A DNA stretch of 39,684 bases from UBA1189 sp045612065 (lineage in GTDB: Bacteria > Bacteroidota > Bacteroidia > Bacteroidales > Bacteroidaceae), in assembly GCA_045612065.1 (NCBI GenBank), contig JAZKYH010000023.1:1-39684 (forward strand), given 5' to 3'. The notes below the pieces were generated by a model. The model did not search any database and was not told where the DNA came from. It worked only from the letters and a program-made list of their open reading frames with translations. Made by a program: the position numbers and the translations under genes. Below, piece after piece: positions 1-8,626 of the stretch. Within the stretch, counting starts at the first letter, position 1, and every line of letters starts with the position of its first letter.

Positions 1-961
1 CTGTAGCGAAGGGTTGCGTGTAGTCGCGCGCAAAGAATGTCAAAGTTGCGCCATTTTGGTGGAAGGCCATCCAGAAGAAGAGGACTACGATGTAAACAAG
101 CACAAGAGCAACGAGGCGATCCTTTGTCTGCTTCGGAGTAAGTTCCTCAACAGCTACATCACCGGTTTTGGGTTGTGTCTTGGCGTTGTAGTCAGCATGT
201 TTGAATGTAGGACGGAAGCTGTAGTAGATAGCGATAGAGGCAATCAACGAGATACAAGCAACAGCGAAGCCGTAGTGGTATGCCTGTGAGAGTTGGTCGA
301 GATAGGTTTGACAGAATACGCCCGTCTCACCAACAAAGCCCTGTTCTGCTTGCAAGCGGCCAAGAGCTGCGAGGTTATCAGCGCTTATAGTACCATCGAG
401 GAATTGGTGAGCCAACTCAGGGATACGTGCATGGTAGCTCATGTTGGCCTTGCCGAGAATCCAGTTGGTAACGGCAGTAGCTGCGGTGGGAGCAAACATG
501 GCACCGATATTGATGGCCATATAGAACAATGAAAAACCAGAATCGCGACGTGAAGAGAACTTGGCTTCGTCGTAGAGGTTACCTACCATCACTTGGAGGT
601 TGCCTTTAAACAAACCTGTACCCAATGCGATAAGGGCAAGGGCTCCAATCATCATGGCCAAGCCCATAGTGTCGGCGCCAGTAGGAATAGCTAAGAGGGC
701 ATAGCCGAAGAACATGATGAAAATTCCGATGGTAACCATCTTGCCATAGCCAAACTTGTCGGCGAGGATACCACCTACCATCGGTAAGAAGTATACGCCA
801 GCCAAGAAAATAGAATAAAACTGTCCAGCCTCAGCAGCTGAAAAACCAAACTTAGCTTGCAAAAAGAGGGTGAAAATCGCAAGCATGGTGTAGTAGCCAA
901 AGCGCTCACCTGTGTTCGCCAAAGCTAATGCATAAAGTCCTTTCGGTTGTCCTTCAAACAT
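1..961 (-). CDS. POT/PTR family peptide:proton symporter, C-terminus cut by window edge
   Basis: Partial inner-membrane transporter of the POT family (major facilitator superfamily), which imports di- and tripeptides with protons. Reading leftwards from the ATG at 961, the frame stays open for 320 codons to the window edge, so the C-terminal part lies outside. The family signature is near the N-terminus (E19-R20-F21-G22-Y23-Y24), followed by several hydrophobic helices and the MFS loop GGILADKFGYGKM. Residues around 112-150 (GTGLFKGNLQVMVGNLYDE, then FYMAINIGA) match the second POT signature. One oddity: the first Glu of the usual ExxER motif is Asn (N16-T-G-E-R). The start is supported by a consensus promoter about 45 bp upstream. 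Family assignment is confident; substrate is inferred. Confidence 0.88.
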   Translation of the reverse strand, partial: MFEGQPKGLYALALANTGERFGYYTMLAIFTLFLQAKFGFSAAEAGQFYSIFLAGVYFLPMVGGILADKFGYGKMVTIGIFIMFFGYALLAIPTGADTMGLAMMIGALALIALGTGLFKGNLQVMVGNLYDEAKFSSRRDSGFSLFYMAINIGAMFAPTAATAVTNWILGKANMSYHARIPELAHQFLDGTISADNLAALGRLQAEQGFVGETGVFCQTYLDQLSQAYHYGFAVACISLIASIAIYYSFRPTFKHADYNAKTQPKTGDVAVEELTPKQTKDRLVALVLVYIVVLFFWMAFHQNGATLTFFARDYTQPFAT

Positions 962-1005
962 AGAATTAGTTGTTATTAATTAGTAAATATTTTTCCAAAT
1001 TCGTA

Positions 1006-1037
1006 CAAAGGTACATATTTACAACGACATATCCAAA
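1006..1037 (-). promoter_or_regulatory. Bacteroidales-type promoter for the peptide transporter
   Basis: On the minus strand a -7 box TACCTTTG (1006-1013) is preceded by TTTG (1034-1037) with a 20-bp spacer. This fits the Bacteroidales consensus TTTG-N19-21-TAnnTTTG. It sits 45-76 bp upstream of the transporter ATG. Confidence 0.7.
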
Positions 1038-1138
1038 TTTCATCACCCAGCAGAGCGCAACGGCAGTGCAAAAAGAAAATAAAAAAACAAAACATTGCAT
1101 CTTCAAGCAAAAATCAGTAGCTTTGTCACAGAAATGAG

Positions 1139-1328
1139 AGGCCTCACCCCCCGCCCTCTCCCAAGGAGAGGGAGCTTGCAGACATCGCGCGAACTGCTTG
1201 CTTCCATTCCAAGGAAAGTCGCAAAATGAGACCAGTGCGCACACCAGAGATTATTAACCTAAGCTAAACTTGAAAAATCCTCCCATATGCCCGAGTCACC
1301 CCTCCTTGGGAGGGGAAGGGGGAGGCCC
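1139..1328. repeat. 190-bp inverted-repeat element upstream of pyrH
   Basis: The two ends are imperfect inverted copies of each other. The left end contains GGCCTC, a C-run and the hairpin CCCTCTCC-CAA-GGAGAGGG (1154-1172). The right end contains the hairpin CCCCTCC-TTG-GGAGGGG followed by a G-run and GAGGCC. CATCGCG lies at 1183-1189, 10 nt after the left hairpin, as in three other places in the window. No ORF of note is inside. The rest of the 962-1368 gap holds the transporter promoter and no other gene that I can see. Confidence 0.65.
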
Positions 1329-1368
1329 TTAAACACTAAACAATAAACTCTAAACAAGAATAACCAGT

Positions 1369-2079
1369 ATGGCAAAGTTCAACAGAATCCTTCTCAAGCT
1401 CAGTGGCGAGAGCCTCATGGGCGAGCAGCGCTACGGCATCGACGAAAAGCGCTTGGGCGAATATGCAGCTCAGATTAAGGAAATCCACGACATGGGCGTG
1501 CAGATTGGTATCGTTATCGGCGGTGGCAACATCTTCCGCGGCCTCACGGGTGCCGGCAAGGGCTTCGACCGCGTCAAGGGCGACCAGATGGGTATGCTTG
1601 CTACTGTTATCAACAGCCTCGCATTGAGTTCGGCGCTCACTGCCATCGGCGTTAAAGCTCGCGTGCTTACCGCCATCCGCATGGAGCCTATTGGCGAGTT
1701 CTACACCAAGTGGAAGGCTATCGACTGCATGGAGGCTGGCGAGGTAGTTATCCTCAGCGGCGGCACCGGCAACCCCTACTTTACTACCGACACCGGCTCA
1801 TCGCTCCGCGGTATCGAGATTGAGGCCGACGTGATGCTCAAGGGTACCCGCGTCGACGGCATCTACACTGCCGACCCCGAGAAGGACCCCACTGCCACCA
1901 AGTTCAGCGAGATTACCTACGATGAGATTTACACCCGTGGCCTTAAGGTAATGGACCTCACTGCTACCACCATGTGCAAGCAGAACAATCTCCCCATCTA
2001 CGTATTCAATATGGATGTCGTAGGTAACCTCAAGAAGGTGATGGAGGGCGAGAATATCGGTACTTACGTGCACAATTGA
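1369..2079 (+). CDS. pyrH: UMP kinase
   Basis: Cytosolic uridylate kinase of the amino-acid-kinase fold, converting UMP to UDP with ATP in pyrimidine nucleotide synthesis. The 236-residue length is normal for bacterial PyrH. Visible family motifs are the N-terminal KLSGESL, the glycine-rich GGGNIFRG near residue 52, the basic and acidic residues of the GDQMGMLATVINSLAL segment, and SGGTGNPYFTTDT near residue 130 that binds the nucleotide. The codon choice is strongly biased (many GGC, ATC, CTC, AAG), as expected of a highly expressed housekeeping gene, and unlike the AT-rich flanks. The gene stands alone: no frr or tsf neighbour is present. No strong promoter box was found directly upstream, where the 190-bp repeat element ends 40 bp before the ATG. 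A short AT-rich palindrome with a T-run (about 2108-2122) may end the transcript. Confidence 0.97.
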   Translation: MAKFNRILLKLSGESLMGEQRYGIDEKRLGEYAAQIKEIHDMGVQIGIVIGGGNIFRGLTGAGKGFDRVKGDQMGMLATVINSLALSSALTAIGVKARVLTAIRMEPIGEFYTKWKAIDCMEAGEVVILSGGTGNPYFTTDTGSSLRGIEIEADVMLKGTRVDGIYTADPEKDPTATKFSEITYDEIYTRGLKVMDLTATTMCKQNNLPIYVFNMDVVGNLKKVMEGENIGTYVHN

Positions 2080-2143
2080 TGTAGCCGTACGGCCCCAAAG
2101 GACCGATAAAACGCGTTTTTTTAGAAAAAAATCCGATAACTGC

Positions 2144-2173
2144 TTGTAGAATCAGAAAAAAGCACTACCTTTG
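2144..2173 (+). promoter_or_regulatory. Promoter of tRNA-Leu(CAA)
   Basis: A -7 box TACCTTTG (2166-2173) is preceded by TTG (2144-2146) with a 19-bp spacer. It lies 21 bp upstream of the mature tRNA 5' end, so the precursor would carry a leader of about 15 nt. Confidence 0.7.
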
Positions 2174-2194
2174 CAGCGTCTTTCAGAAGAAGAC

Positions 2195-2276
2195 GCCCAG
2201 ATGGCGGAATCGGTAGACGCGCTGGTCTCAAACACCAGTGGGGCAACCCATCCCGGTTCGACCCCGGGTCTGGGTA
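2195..2276 (+). tRNA. tRNA-Leu (anticodon CAA)
   Basis: Class II tRNA with a long variable arm. The acceptor stem pairs GCCCAGA with TCTGGGT (a G-U at the first pair), the anticodon stem pairs CTGGT with ACCAG around the loop CTCAAAC (anticodon CAA, reading UUG), and the T arm reads CCCGGTTCGACCCCGGG. The discriminator base is A at 2276. The CCA end is not encoded. Its own promoter and terminator flank it. Confidence 0.95.
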
Positions 2277-2293
2277 CGACATCAAAATCAGAA

Positions 2294-2326
2294 AACCTGT
2301 AAGAGATTTCTTGCAGGTTTTTTCTT
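2294..2326 (+). terminator. Rho-independent terminator of tRNA-Leu(CAA)
   Basis: An 11-bp stem (AACCTGTAAGA with TCTTGCAGGTT, one G-T wobble) with a GATT loop is followed directly by a T-rich tract. It starts 17 bp after the tRNA. Confidence 0.85.
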
Positions 2327-2389
2327 TTTATGGTCGGCTCGACGAGCAAAGATAATAGGCTCGATGGTGAAAAATGATAAGCTCAATAA

Positions 2390-2800
2390 AAACTTGGTGA
2401 TGATATAGCAATTGCTCAAGAATATAAATTATGGCAATAATATAGATATAACGGTGACCTAAAGGTTAACTATCTTCAGGACGACAATTACGCTGAAATG
2501 TGGGCAATTGGACAATAGCTATATTGTCGCCTAAATTATAATAACGAAGGTTTTATCCCTGGATTAAATGAGTATACTCAATTCTCCGAAGGTGAAGATA
2601 AAGTCTGATTTTATTGAGTAAACGATCTTTATTTTTGGCTTGGTAGGGGTTTTGTCTATTCTGAATAAGCATCTCTCTTGCCAGGGTAAAAATGAAAATA
2701 TTTTATTCTCCCGTAATATTGCCTATAGGGATGTGGAGAAAAGCCTTTGTCTGATTAAAATGTCAGAGCTGTGCAATTTCCCAAAAGCCTTTGTCTGATT
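2390..2800 (+). pseudogene. Decayed coding remnant, unknown family
   Basis: The 660-bp gap between the tRNA-Leu terminator and the TlpA-like gene has no intact gene. One frame from 2390 reads like protein but is broken by stops: a 16-residue stretch ending in TAA, then RYNGDLKVNYLQDDNYAEMW to a TAG, then NYNNEGFIPGLNEYTQFSEG to a TGA near 2608. Another frame is open from about 2626 to 2800. The reading has protein-like composition, with no start codon and no ribosome site. I do not recognise the family. An 18-bp direct repeat containing GCCTTTGTCTGATT occurs at about 2742 and 2784. The position next to a tRNA gene would suit a relic of transferred DNA, but that is inference. Confidence 0.3.
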
Positions 2801-2986
2801 TTTCTAATGGACGGCTCTGATTCGGAAAGGGCCTTTTTCGGGGTATCAGAATTTGACATTTCGCTGTAAATATCGCTTTTGCAACAATGCAATAGCCTCA
2901 AGTATGCGGTCATAGAACGAGGGTATGCCAACATGTTGACATACCCTCGATGCCGGTGATTTCCACCGATGAAATCGGTGATTTTA

Positions 2987-4324
2987 TTACTTCAGACCTT
3001 CGAGAAGCTCTACCAATCCACGGCCTTGGCTGGGACGCGGAGCACCATGCATGTAGAGGTTGCCATCGGGGTCGTAGATTACGAAGAAGGGGATACCCTT
3101 CACGTTGAGGGCCTTACCCAAAGTGCCGTCGGGGTTCCAGTACTGATAGCCATGCATATCTTTCTCCTCCATCTTCTTCTTCCAAGCCTCTTCGGAAGCG
3201 TCAATAGAGATAGACACAAAGGCTACCTTCTTGTTCTTCAAGGTCTTCTCAAGCTTCTGTAGCTCGGGAACCTCGCGCAAGCAGGGTACGCACCAGCTGG
3301 CCCACATGTCGATGTAGACATACTTGCCACGGAATTTGTTGAACTCTATCACATTGCCCTTAGCATCTTTGAGGACAACACCCTCGGGGAAAGGTTGGCC
3401 GGGGATGGTGGCGCGATGATTCTCGAAATCGGCAACATGGCGCGGGTTGAGCCCATAATGCTCGGTAGCGGCCTTCAAACGCTCGAGGCCCTTGTCGAAC
3501 TCCTTGCTATAGTCGTAGCGGCTCACATAGCGGCTGGCAATGTTGTCGTTCACTCGCTTTATCAAGGTAGTGTCTGAATAGTGCTGCTCTACGAAGATGA
3601 GGGCACTGTCGAGGTTATTCTTGTTGGGAATAGAGGTGTATACGATGTAGGGAGTGTTAGAGAAAAGGGCTGCAATGGGAGCATCAAGTATGGTGTGGGG
3701 CTCGGGGAGCAGCTCCTCACGGGTGAAGGGAAGATTCTTGGAAGACATCTTCAGGATGCGGGGCAGTGAGGTGTAGCTGTCGTAGGCAATGGTATAGGCC
3801 CATACCTTGAGGTACTCGGCTACAGGCTTAGAGCACTTGTAGACACCGATGATAGAGTCGGCCTTGGTAATGAAAGCCTCGATGAGATGACGGGCTGCCT
3901 CAGTATCTCCCTGCTGCAGTCTCCACAGCGTACGGCTGTTGGCTGCATAGGCATTGGTGTAGGCTGTCAAGGCACGGTTGTCCTTGCTGCCCTCAAGGCG
4001 CATTGCACCACGCTCACCAAAGGCGAGATGTGAGGTCGACTCCTTCTTTGTTACAGGAACATAGTAGGGCATAATGATTTGCATATCTGCCTTAACGGCC
4101 ACCAACTCATAAAATCCGGTGGAGCTCGTGGTTACGGTACCACTATACGTGCCATCCTCTTCGGTCAGCACTACAGAGCCTTCTCTGCCACCACCCACGG
4201 GCACAAGGCTGATCTTGCGGCTGTCGGCATCCTCGGTGGTGATGGTGATGTTCTGGGTTTCTTGTCTCTCGGGAGTACAACATATTAGGCTGAAAGCTAA
4301 TATGGGAAAGAGCGTTTTCTTCAT
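2987..4324 (-). CDS. TlpA-like thiol:disulfide oxidoreductase lipoprotein
   Basis: Predicted lipoprotein of 445 residues with a C-terminal thioredoxin/TlpA (AhpC-Redoxin) domain, a common Bacteroidales architecture of the cell envelope. The N-terminus is a type II signal peptide ending at the Cys pair of LAFSLICC. Residues about 20-110 look like the beta-rich DUF4369-type domain, the middle is helical, and from about 300 comes the redoxin domain (GKYVYIDMWASWCVPCLREV). The redox motif is C345-V-P-C348 and the cis-proline is in KGIPFF near 411. Such proteins reduce or oxidise envelope thiols; the exact partner is unknown. A consensus promoter sits just upstream (4356-4386). It is monocistronic and divergent from the DUF2723 gene. 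Confidence 0.88.
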   Translation of the reverse strand: MKKTLFPILAFSLICCTPERQETQNITITTEDADSRKISLVPVGGGREGSVVLTEEDGTYSGTVTTSSTGFYELVAVKADMQIIMPYYVPVTKKESTSHLAFGERGAMRLEGSKDNRALTAYTNAYAANSRTLWRLQQGDTEAARHLIEAFITKADSIIGVYKCSKPVAEYLKVWAYTIAYDSYTSLPRILKMSSKNLPFTREELLPEPHTILDAPIAALFSNTPYIVYTSIPNKNNLDSALIFVEQHYSDTTLIKRVNDNIASRYVSRYDYSKEFDKGLERLKAATEHYGLNPRHVADFENHRATIPGQPFPEGVVLKDAKGNVIEFNKFRGKYVYIDMWASWCVPCLREVPELQKLEKTLKNKKVAFVSISIDASEEAWKKKMEEKDMHGYQYWNPDGTLGKALNVKGIPFFVIYDPDGNLYMHGAPRPSQGRGLVELLEGLK

Positions 4325-4355
4325 GTTCTATCTGTGTTTTTGACTTGTTTTTTTG

Positions 4356-4386
4356 CAAAAGTACGTATTTTGTGGAGAATGTACAA
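4356..4386 (-). promoter_or_regulatory. Promoter of the TlpA-like gene
   Basis: On the minus strand the -7 box TACTTTTG (4356-4363) is preceded by TTG (4384-4386) with a 20-bp spacer, 32 bp upstream of the ATG. Confidence 0.7.
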
Positions 4387-4507
4387 CGAATGCCACCAAA
4401 AATGGCACTCTAAGACGTGAATTAAAGCTAATTAAAAGACAGATTGGCTGATAATTCAATTTTTTGCACTAACTTCGCGCTTTATTTAGAGGATATACGT
4501 CATTGCA

Positions 4508-7500
4508 ATGAAAAAATACAAATTGATTAACAACCTGATGGGTTGGTTAGTATTTGCCGTGGCAGCGGTGGTCTACTGCATGACCATCGAGTCTACGGCA
4601 AGCTTTTGGGATTGTCCCGAGTTTATCACCACGGGCTATAAGCTCGAAGTGGGTCACCCGCCCGGCGCACCCTTCTTCATGCTCACAGCCAACTTGTTCT
4701 CACAATTTGCGAGCGACCCCTCACAGGTGGCCTACATGGTGAACGTGATGTCGGCACTGCTCAGTGCTGGATGTATACTCTTCCTTTTCTGGAGCATCAC
4801 CCACCTCACACGCCGCCTTATCTGTGGCAATAGCCTGACCATCACGACTGGACAGACAATAACCATTATCGGATCGGGACTGGTGGGAGCACTGGCCTAT
4901 ACCTTCAGCGACACCTTCTGGTACAGTGCCGTGGAGAGTGAGGTGTATGCCTATAGCTCATTCTTCACTGCGGTGGTATTCTGGTTTATCCTCAAGTGGG
5001 AGGAAGAGGCCAACAGCGTGCACAGCGACCGCTGGCTCATACTCATCGCCTATATGATGGGACTCTCGGTAGGCGTGCATCTGCTCAACCTGCTGTGTAT
5101 CCCTGCCATCGTGCTTATATACTACTACAAGAAGCGCCCCAATGCTGGCGTGAAAGGCTCGTTCATGGCACTCATCGTGTCGGCAGTGCTCATCGCCGCT
5201 ATCCTGTACGGTATCGTACCGGGCATCGTGAAGGTGGGCGGATGGTTCGAGCTACTGTTTGTCAACAGCCTCTCCATGCCGTTCAACACGGGCCTCATCA
5301 TCTACATCGTAGTGCTGATAGGCGCACTCGTATGGAGCATCTGGGAGACACATCGCGGAGCTTCAAAGGCACGTGCCAACATTGCCTTCATCGCGGTGGT
5401 GGCACTCACGGGATTGCCCTTCTACGGACATGGAACGACTTGCGTACTACTCGGCATCATCGTGCTTGGCGCATTGGCAATCTACCTGTTCAACCTTGAC
5501 AAGCTGAAGGAGCAATGGTGCCTCAGCGCCCGTGCCATGAGCACAGCACTCGTGTCAATCCTCATGATAGTCATCGGATACTCTTCGTATGCCGTTATCG
5601 TGGTGCGCTCGGCTGCCAACACACCTATGGACCAGAACTCACCCGAAGACATCTTCACCCTCGGCAGCTACCTCAACCGCGAGCAATACGGAGATACACC
5701 TCTCTTCCATGGCGGCTCATACGCTTCGAAGGTGAAACGCACCGTAAAGGGACAATACCTGGTTCCCGTAGTAAAGGAGGGCGCCAAAGTGTACATGCCC
5801 AAAGAGAAGGCAAAGGCCGATGAAAAGGACCAATATTTCGTAGTTCGCACCAAGATGGACTATATAATGGAGCCCTCAATGCTCTTCCCCCGTATGCACA
5901 GCGCAGATCATGCCAAGTGGCCCAACGGAGGCGGAGGAACCATAAACCTCTACGATGGATGGGTAGGCGGCATCAAGGGACGCGAAGCTATTGTCGACAC
6001 TGGAGGTGGACAGAAGCAGAAAATCAAAGTCCCCACACAGCTCGACAACATGAAGTTCTTTATCAACTATCAGGTGAACTTCATGTATTGGCGCTACTTC
6101 ATGTGGAACTTTGTGGGACGTCAGAACGACATCCAAGGACACGGTGAGATAGAACATGGAAACTGGATTACAGGTATCAACTTCATCGACCGGATTCTCG
6201 TGGGAGACCAAGCTTTCTTGCCCTCAGAACTGCGCGACAACAAAGGCCGCAACGTTTTCTACGGGCTGCCCTTGATACTCGGACTCATCGGACTCTTCTG
6301 GCAGGCCAATCGCGGCAAGCGTGGCGCACGCCAGTTCTGGGTAGTGTTCATGCTCTTCTTCATGACGGGATTGGCTATCGTGCTCTACCTCAACCAAACA
6401 CCCATGCAACCCCGTGAACGCGACTATGCCTACGCGGCTTCGTTCTATGCCTTTGCCATCTGGATTGGTATGGGTGTGGCAGGTATCGCACATTGGATTC
6501 AGAAACTCACAAAGAATCAAAACGTAGCAGGTATCATCGCCACGTTGGTATGTGTGCTCGTTCCCTTGCAGATGGTAAGCCAGACTTGGGATGACCATGA
6601 CCGCAGCAACCGCTATATGGCACGCGATTTCGGAGCCAACTACCTCTATTCATTACCCGAGAAGGGATCTCCCATCATCTTCACTAATGGTGACAACGAT
6701 ACCTTCCCCTTGTGGTACAATCAGGAGGTAGAGGGCGTACGCACCGACAGCCGTGTATGTAACCTCTCGTACCTGCAGACCGACTGGTACATCGACCAGA
6801 TGCGTCGTCCGGCATACGACTCGCCCTCGGTACCCATCCAATGGGAGCGTCTCGACTACGTGGAGGGAACCAATGACTACGTAGAAATACGCCCCGAAGC
6901 AAAGGAGGCCGTAATTGACATCTACAAAAGACAACCTGCAGCTGCTCGCCAGAAGTTCGGAGACGAACCTTTCGAACTGCGTAACATACTCGACTATTGG
7001 GTAAAGAACAAGGACGAGAACTTGCACTACATCCCTACCGATACGGTGTATATCACCCTCGACAAGGCTGCCGTATTGCGCTCAGGCATGTTCATCCCCG
7101 AGCAGTACCGTGGAGCTACCGACGAGGAGACCATGGCCAAGATGCCCGACCGCATGGTCATCTCACTCAAGGGACGCAACATGCTCACTAAGAATCACAT
7201 CATGTTGCTCGAGATGTTGGCCAATACCAATTGGGAGCGTCCGCTATATATGTCCACAACCGTGGGTAGTGACAACTACGTGGGGCTCGAGCCCTTCTTC
7301 ATCCAAGAAGGCTTGGCTTACCGCATCACACCGTTCAACTTCCGCAAGTTGGGACTTGCACAGAATGGATTTGCAGTAGATAGCGAGACGATGTACAATA
7401 ACTTGATGAATCGTTTTGCCTTCGGTGGAATGAACACCCCGGGCATCTATATTGACGAGACTATCACCCGCATGGGTTACACCCATCGTCGCCTCTACAC

Positions 7501-7897
7501 TATGCTGGCCAACCAGCTCATCCGTGAGGGTAAGAAAGACAAGGCTCTCGCCGTACTCAACAAGTGCGATGAAGAATTCCCCGCATCAATCCTTCCGCAC
7601 AACTATTGGCAAAGCCAGTCGCACCTGATTGGTCAAGCCTACCTCTTGTTGGGCGAAACTGAGAAGGGTATGGAGATTCTCTCTCAAGTGGCAGACAATG
7701 ACATTGAATATCTCGTTTGGTATCTTAGTCTCGATGACACTCATTTTGACAACTCGTTCGGTGAAGTACGCGACCACCTGAGCACATTGGTCAAGACGAT
7801 GCAGATTATGGAGCGTTCTAACGACAAAGAGACACTAAACCACTACTCTGCACTCTTTGACAGACTCTATAGCGAGCTGGAGTCAAGAGTAAAGTAA
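4508..7897 (+). CDS. DUF2723 family membrane protein, GT-C glycosyltransferase-like
   Basis: Large inner-membrane protein (1129 residues) of the DUF2723 family, a near-universal Bacteroidota family related to protein O-mannosyltransferases (CAZy GT117 as I recall). The N-terminal half holds about a dozen hydrophobic helices. The first loop reads TASFWDCPEFITTGYKLEVG, whose acidic residues are where GT-C enzymes place catalysis. A further helix cluster follows at about 600-700 (FYGLPLILGLIGLFWQANRG). The soluble C-terminal part (from about 700) begins with the ITNGDNDTFPLWY type motif and ends in helical, TPR-like sequence (AVLNKCDEEFPASI, YLLLGETEKGMEIL). The next gene starts one base after the stop, so they form an operon. 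Likely role is adding a sugar to secreted proteins or lipids; substrate unknown. Confidence 0.9.
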   Translation: MKKYKLINNLMGWLVFAVAAVVYCMTIESTASFWDCPEFITTGYKLEVGHPPGAPFFMLTANLFSQFASDPSQVAYMVNVMSALLSAGCILFLFWSITHLTRRLICGNSLTITTGQTITIIGSGLVGALAYTFSDTFWYSAVESEVYAYSSFFTAVVFWFILKWEEEANSVHSDRWLILIAYMMGLSVGVHLLNLLCIPAIVLIYYYKKRPNAGVKGSFMALIVSAVLIAAILYGIVPGIVKVGGWFELLFVNSLSMPFNTGLIIYIVVLIGALVWSIWETHRGASKARANIAFIAVVALTGLPFYGHGTTCVLLGIIVLGALAIYLFNLDKLKEQWCLSARAMSTALVSILMIVIGYSSYAVIVVRSAANTPMDQNSPEDIFTLGSYLNREQYGDTPLFHGGSYASKVKRTVKGQYLVPVVKEGAKVYMPKEKAKADEKDQYFVVRTKMDYIMEPSMLFPRMHSADHAKWPNGGGGTINLYDGWVGGIKGREAIVDTGGGQKQKIKVPTQLDNMKFFINYQVNFMYWRYFMWNFVGRQNDIQGHGEIEHGNWITGINFIDRILVGDQAFLPSELRDNKGRNVFYGLPLILGLIGLFWQANRGKRGARQFWVVFMLFFMTGLAIVLYLNQTPMQPRERDYAYAASFYAFAIWIGMGVAGIAHWIQKLTKNQNVAGIIATLVCVLVPLQMVSQTWDDHDRSNRYMARDFGANYLYSLPEKGSPIIFTNGDNDTFPLWYNQEVEGVRTDSRVCNLSYLQTDWYIDQMRRPAYDSPSVPIQWERLDYVEGTNDYVEIRPEAKEAVIDIYKRQPAAARQKFGDEPFELRNILDYWVKNKDENLHYIPTDTVYITLDKAAVLRSGMFIPEQYRGATDEETMAKMPDRMVISLKGRNMLTKNHIMLLEMLANTNWERPLYMSTTVGSDNYVGLEPFFIQEGLAYRITPFNFRKLGLAQNGFAVDSETMYNNLMNRFAFGGMNTPGIYIDETITRMGYTHRRLYTMLANQLIREGKKDKALAVLNKCDEEFPASILPHNYWQSQSHLIGQAYLLLGETEKGMEILSQVADNDIEYLVWYLSLDDTHFDNSFGEVRDHLSTLVKTMQIMERSNDKETLNHYSALFDRLYSELESRVK

Positions 7898-7898
7898 C

Positions 7899-8510
7899 AT
7901 GTTTATCGAACAACCACCACAATTCATCCGCCAACTGTACCCCGGTGCATGTTGGCGGATGAATTCATCTGAGCGGACTGTATATCTCACCTTTGACGAT
8001 GGACCCATACCTGAGGTGACTCCTTGGGTACTTGATGTCCTGGACAAATACAATATCAAAGCGACGTTCTTCATGGTAGGGGATAATGTGCGCAAACATC
8101 TCGACGAATACCAAATGGTTGTCGAACGGGGCCACCGCATAGGCAACCACACCCACAACCACTTCCAAGGCCTTAAGGTGGGTACTGAACAGTATGTGGC
8201 TAACACGGATAAAGCAAACTGTTACCTCAATACTGACCTCTTCCGCCCTCCCCATGGATTCATGCGTCTCAACCAATATCGCGCACTAAGCAAACGATAT
8301 CGCATCATCATGTGGGATTTGGTAACACGTGACTATAACCCCAAACTCACAGGCGAGCAAGTCCTCATCAATGTAAAGAAGTTTGTCCGCCCTGGCTCCA
8401 TCATCACCTTTCACGATTCGCTCCGCTCCATCCACAACCTGCGCTATGCCCTACCCCGTGCAATAGAATGGCTACAGAGTGAGGGTTATGAATTCAGGAC
8501 ATTTGATTAA
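7899..8510 (+). CDS. Polysaccharide deacetylase (NodB/CE4 family)
   Basis: 203-residue single-domain carbohydrate esterase of the NodB homology family, which removes N-acetyl groups from amino sugars in a metal-dependent way. All catalytic motifs are visible: TFDDGP (catalytic base and metal Asp, residues about 30-35), H-T-H-N-H near 85 (metal ligands), RPPHG near 111, and the late TFHDS His near 170. There is no signal peptide or membrane segment, so a cytosolic location is likely unless it exits another way. It starts one base after the DUF2723 stop, which suggests coupled translation and a joint role in glycan modification. The target sugar cannot be told. Confidence 0.92.
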   Translation: MFIEQPPQFIRQLYPGACWRMNSSERTVYLTFDDGPIPEVTPWVLDVLDKYNIKATFFMVGDNVRKHLDEYQMVVERGHRIGNHTHNHFQGLKVGTEQYVANTDKANCYLNTDLFRPPHGFMRLNQYRALSKRYRIIMWDLVTRDYNPKLTGEQVLINVKKFVRPGSIITFHDSLRSIHNLRYALPRAIEWLQSEGYEFRTFD

Positions 8511-8626
8511 AGCTTTAGGTCGCTGTTAGGCAATCTCGCAAATGTCTCTCGCAAAGTCAACCCTATACGTATAAGCTGTCAACTTTTTCAGTACGAAACA
8601 ACGATGTAAGACACGCTATTTATTGA

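Noticed and set aside
2152..2349. 65-residue ORF on the minus strand with a VVPRPGVEPG stretch
   Set aside because: It is the antisense translation of tRNA-Leu(CAA) and its terminator, a well-known false gene pattern.
2742..2801. Pair of 18-bp direct repeats as possible attachment sites
   Set aside because: They are only 42 bp apart, with no integrase and no match to the tRNA 3' end, so they are more likely a local duplication.
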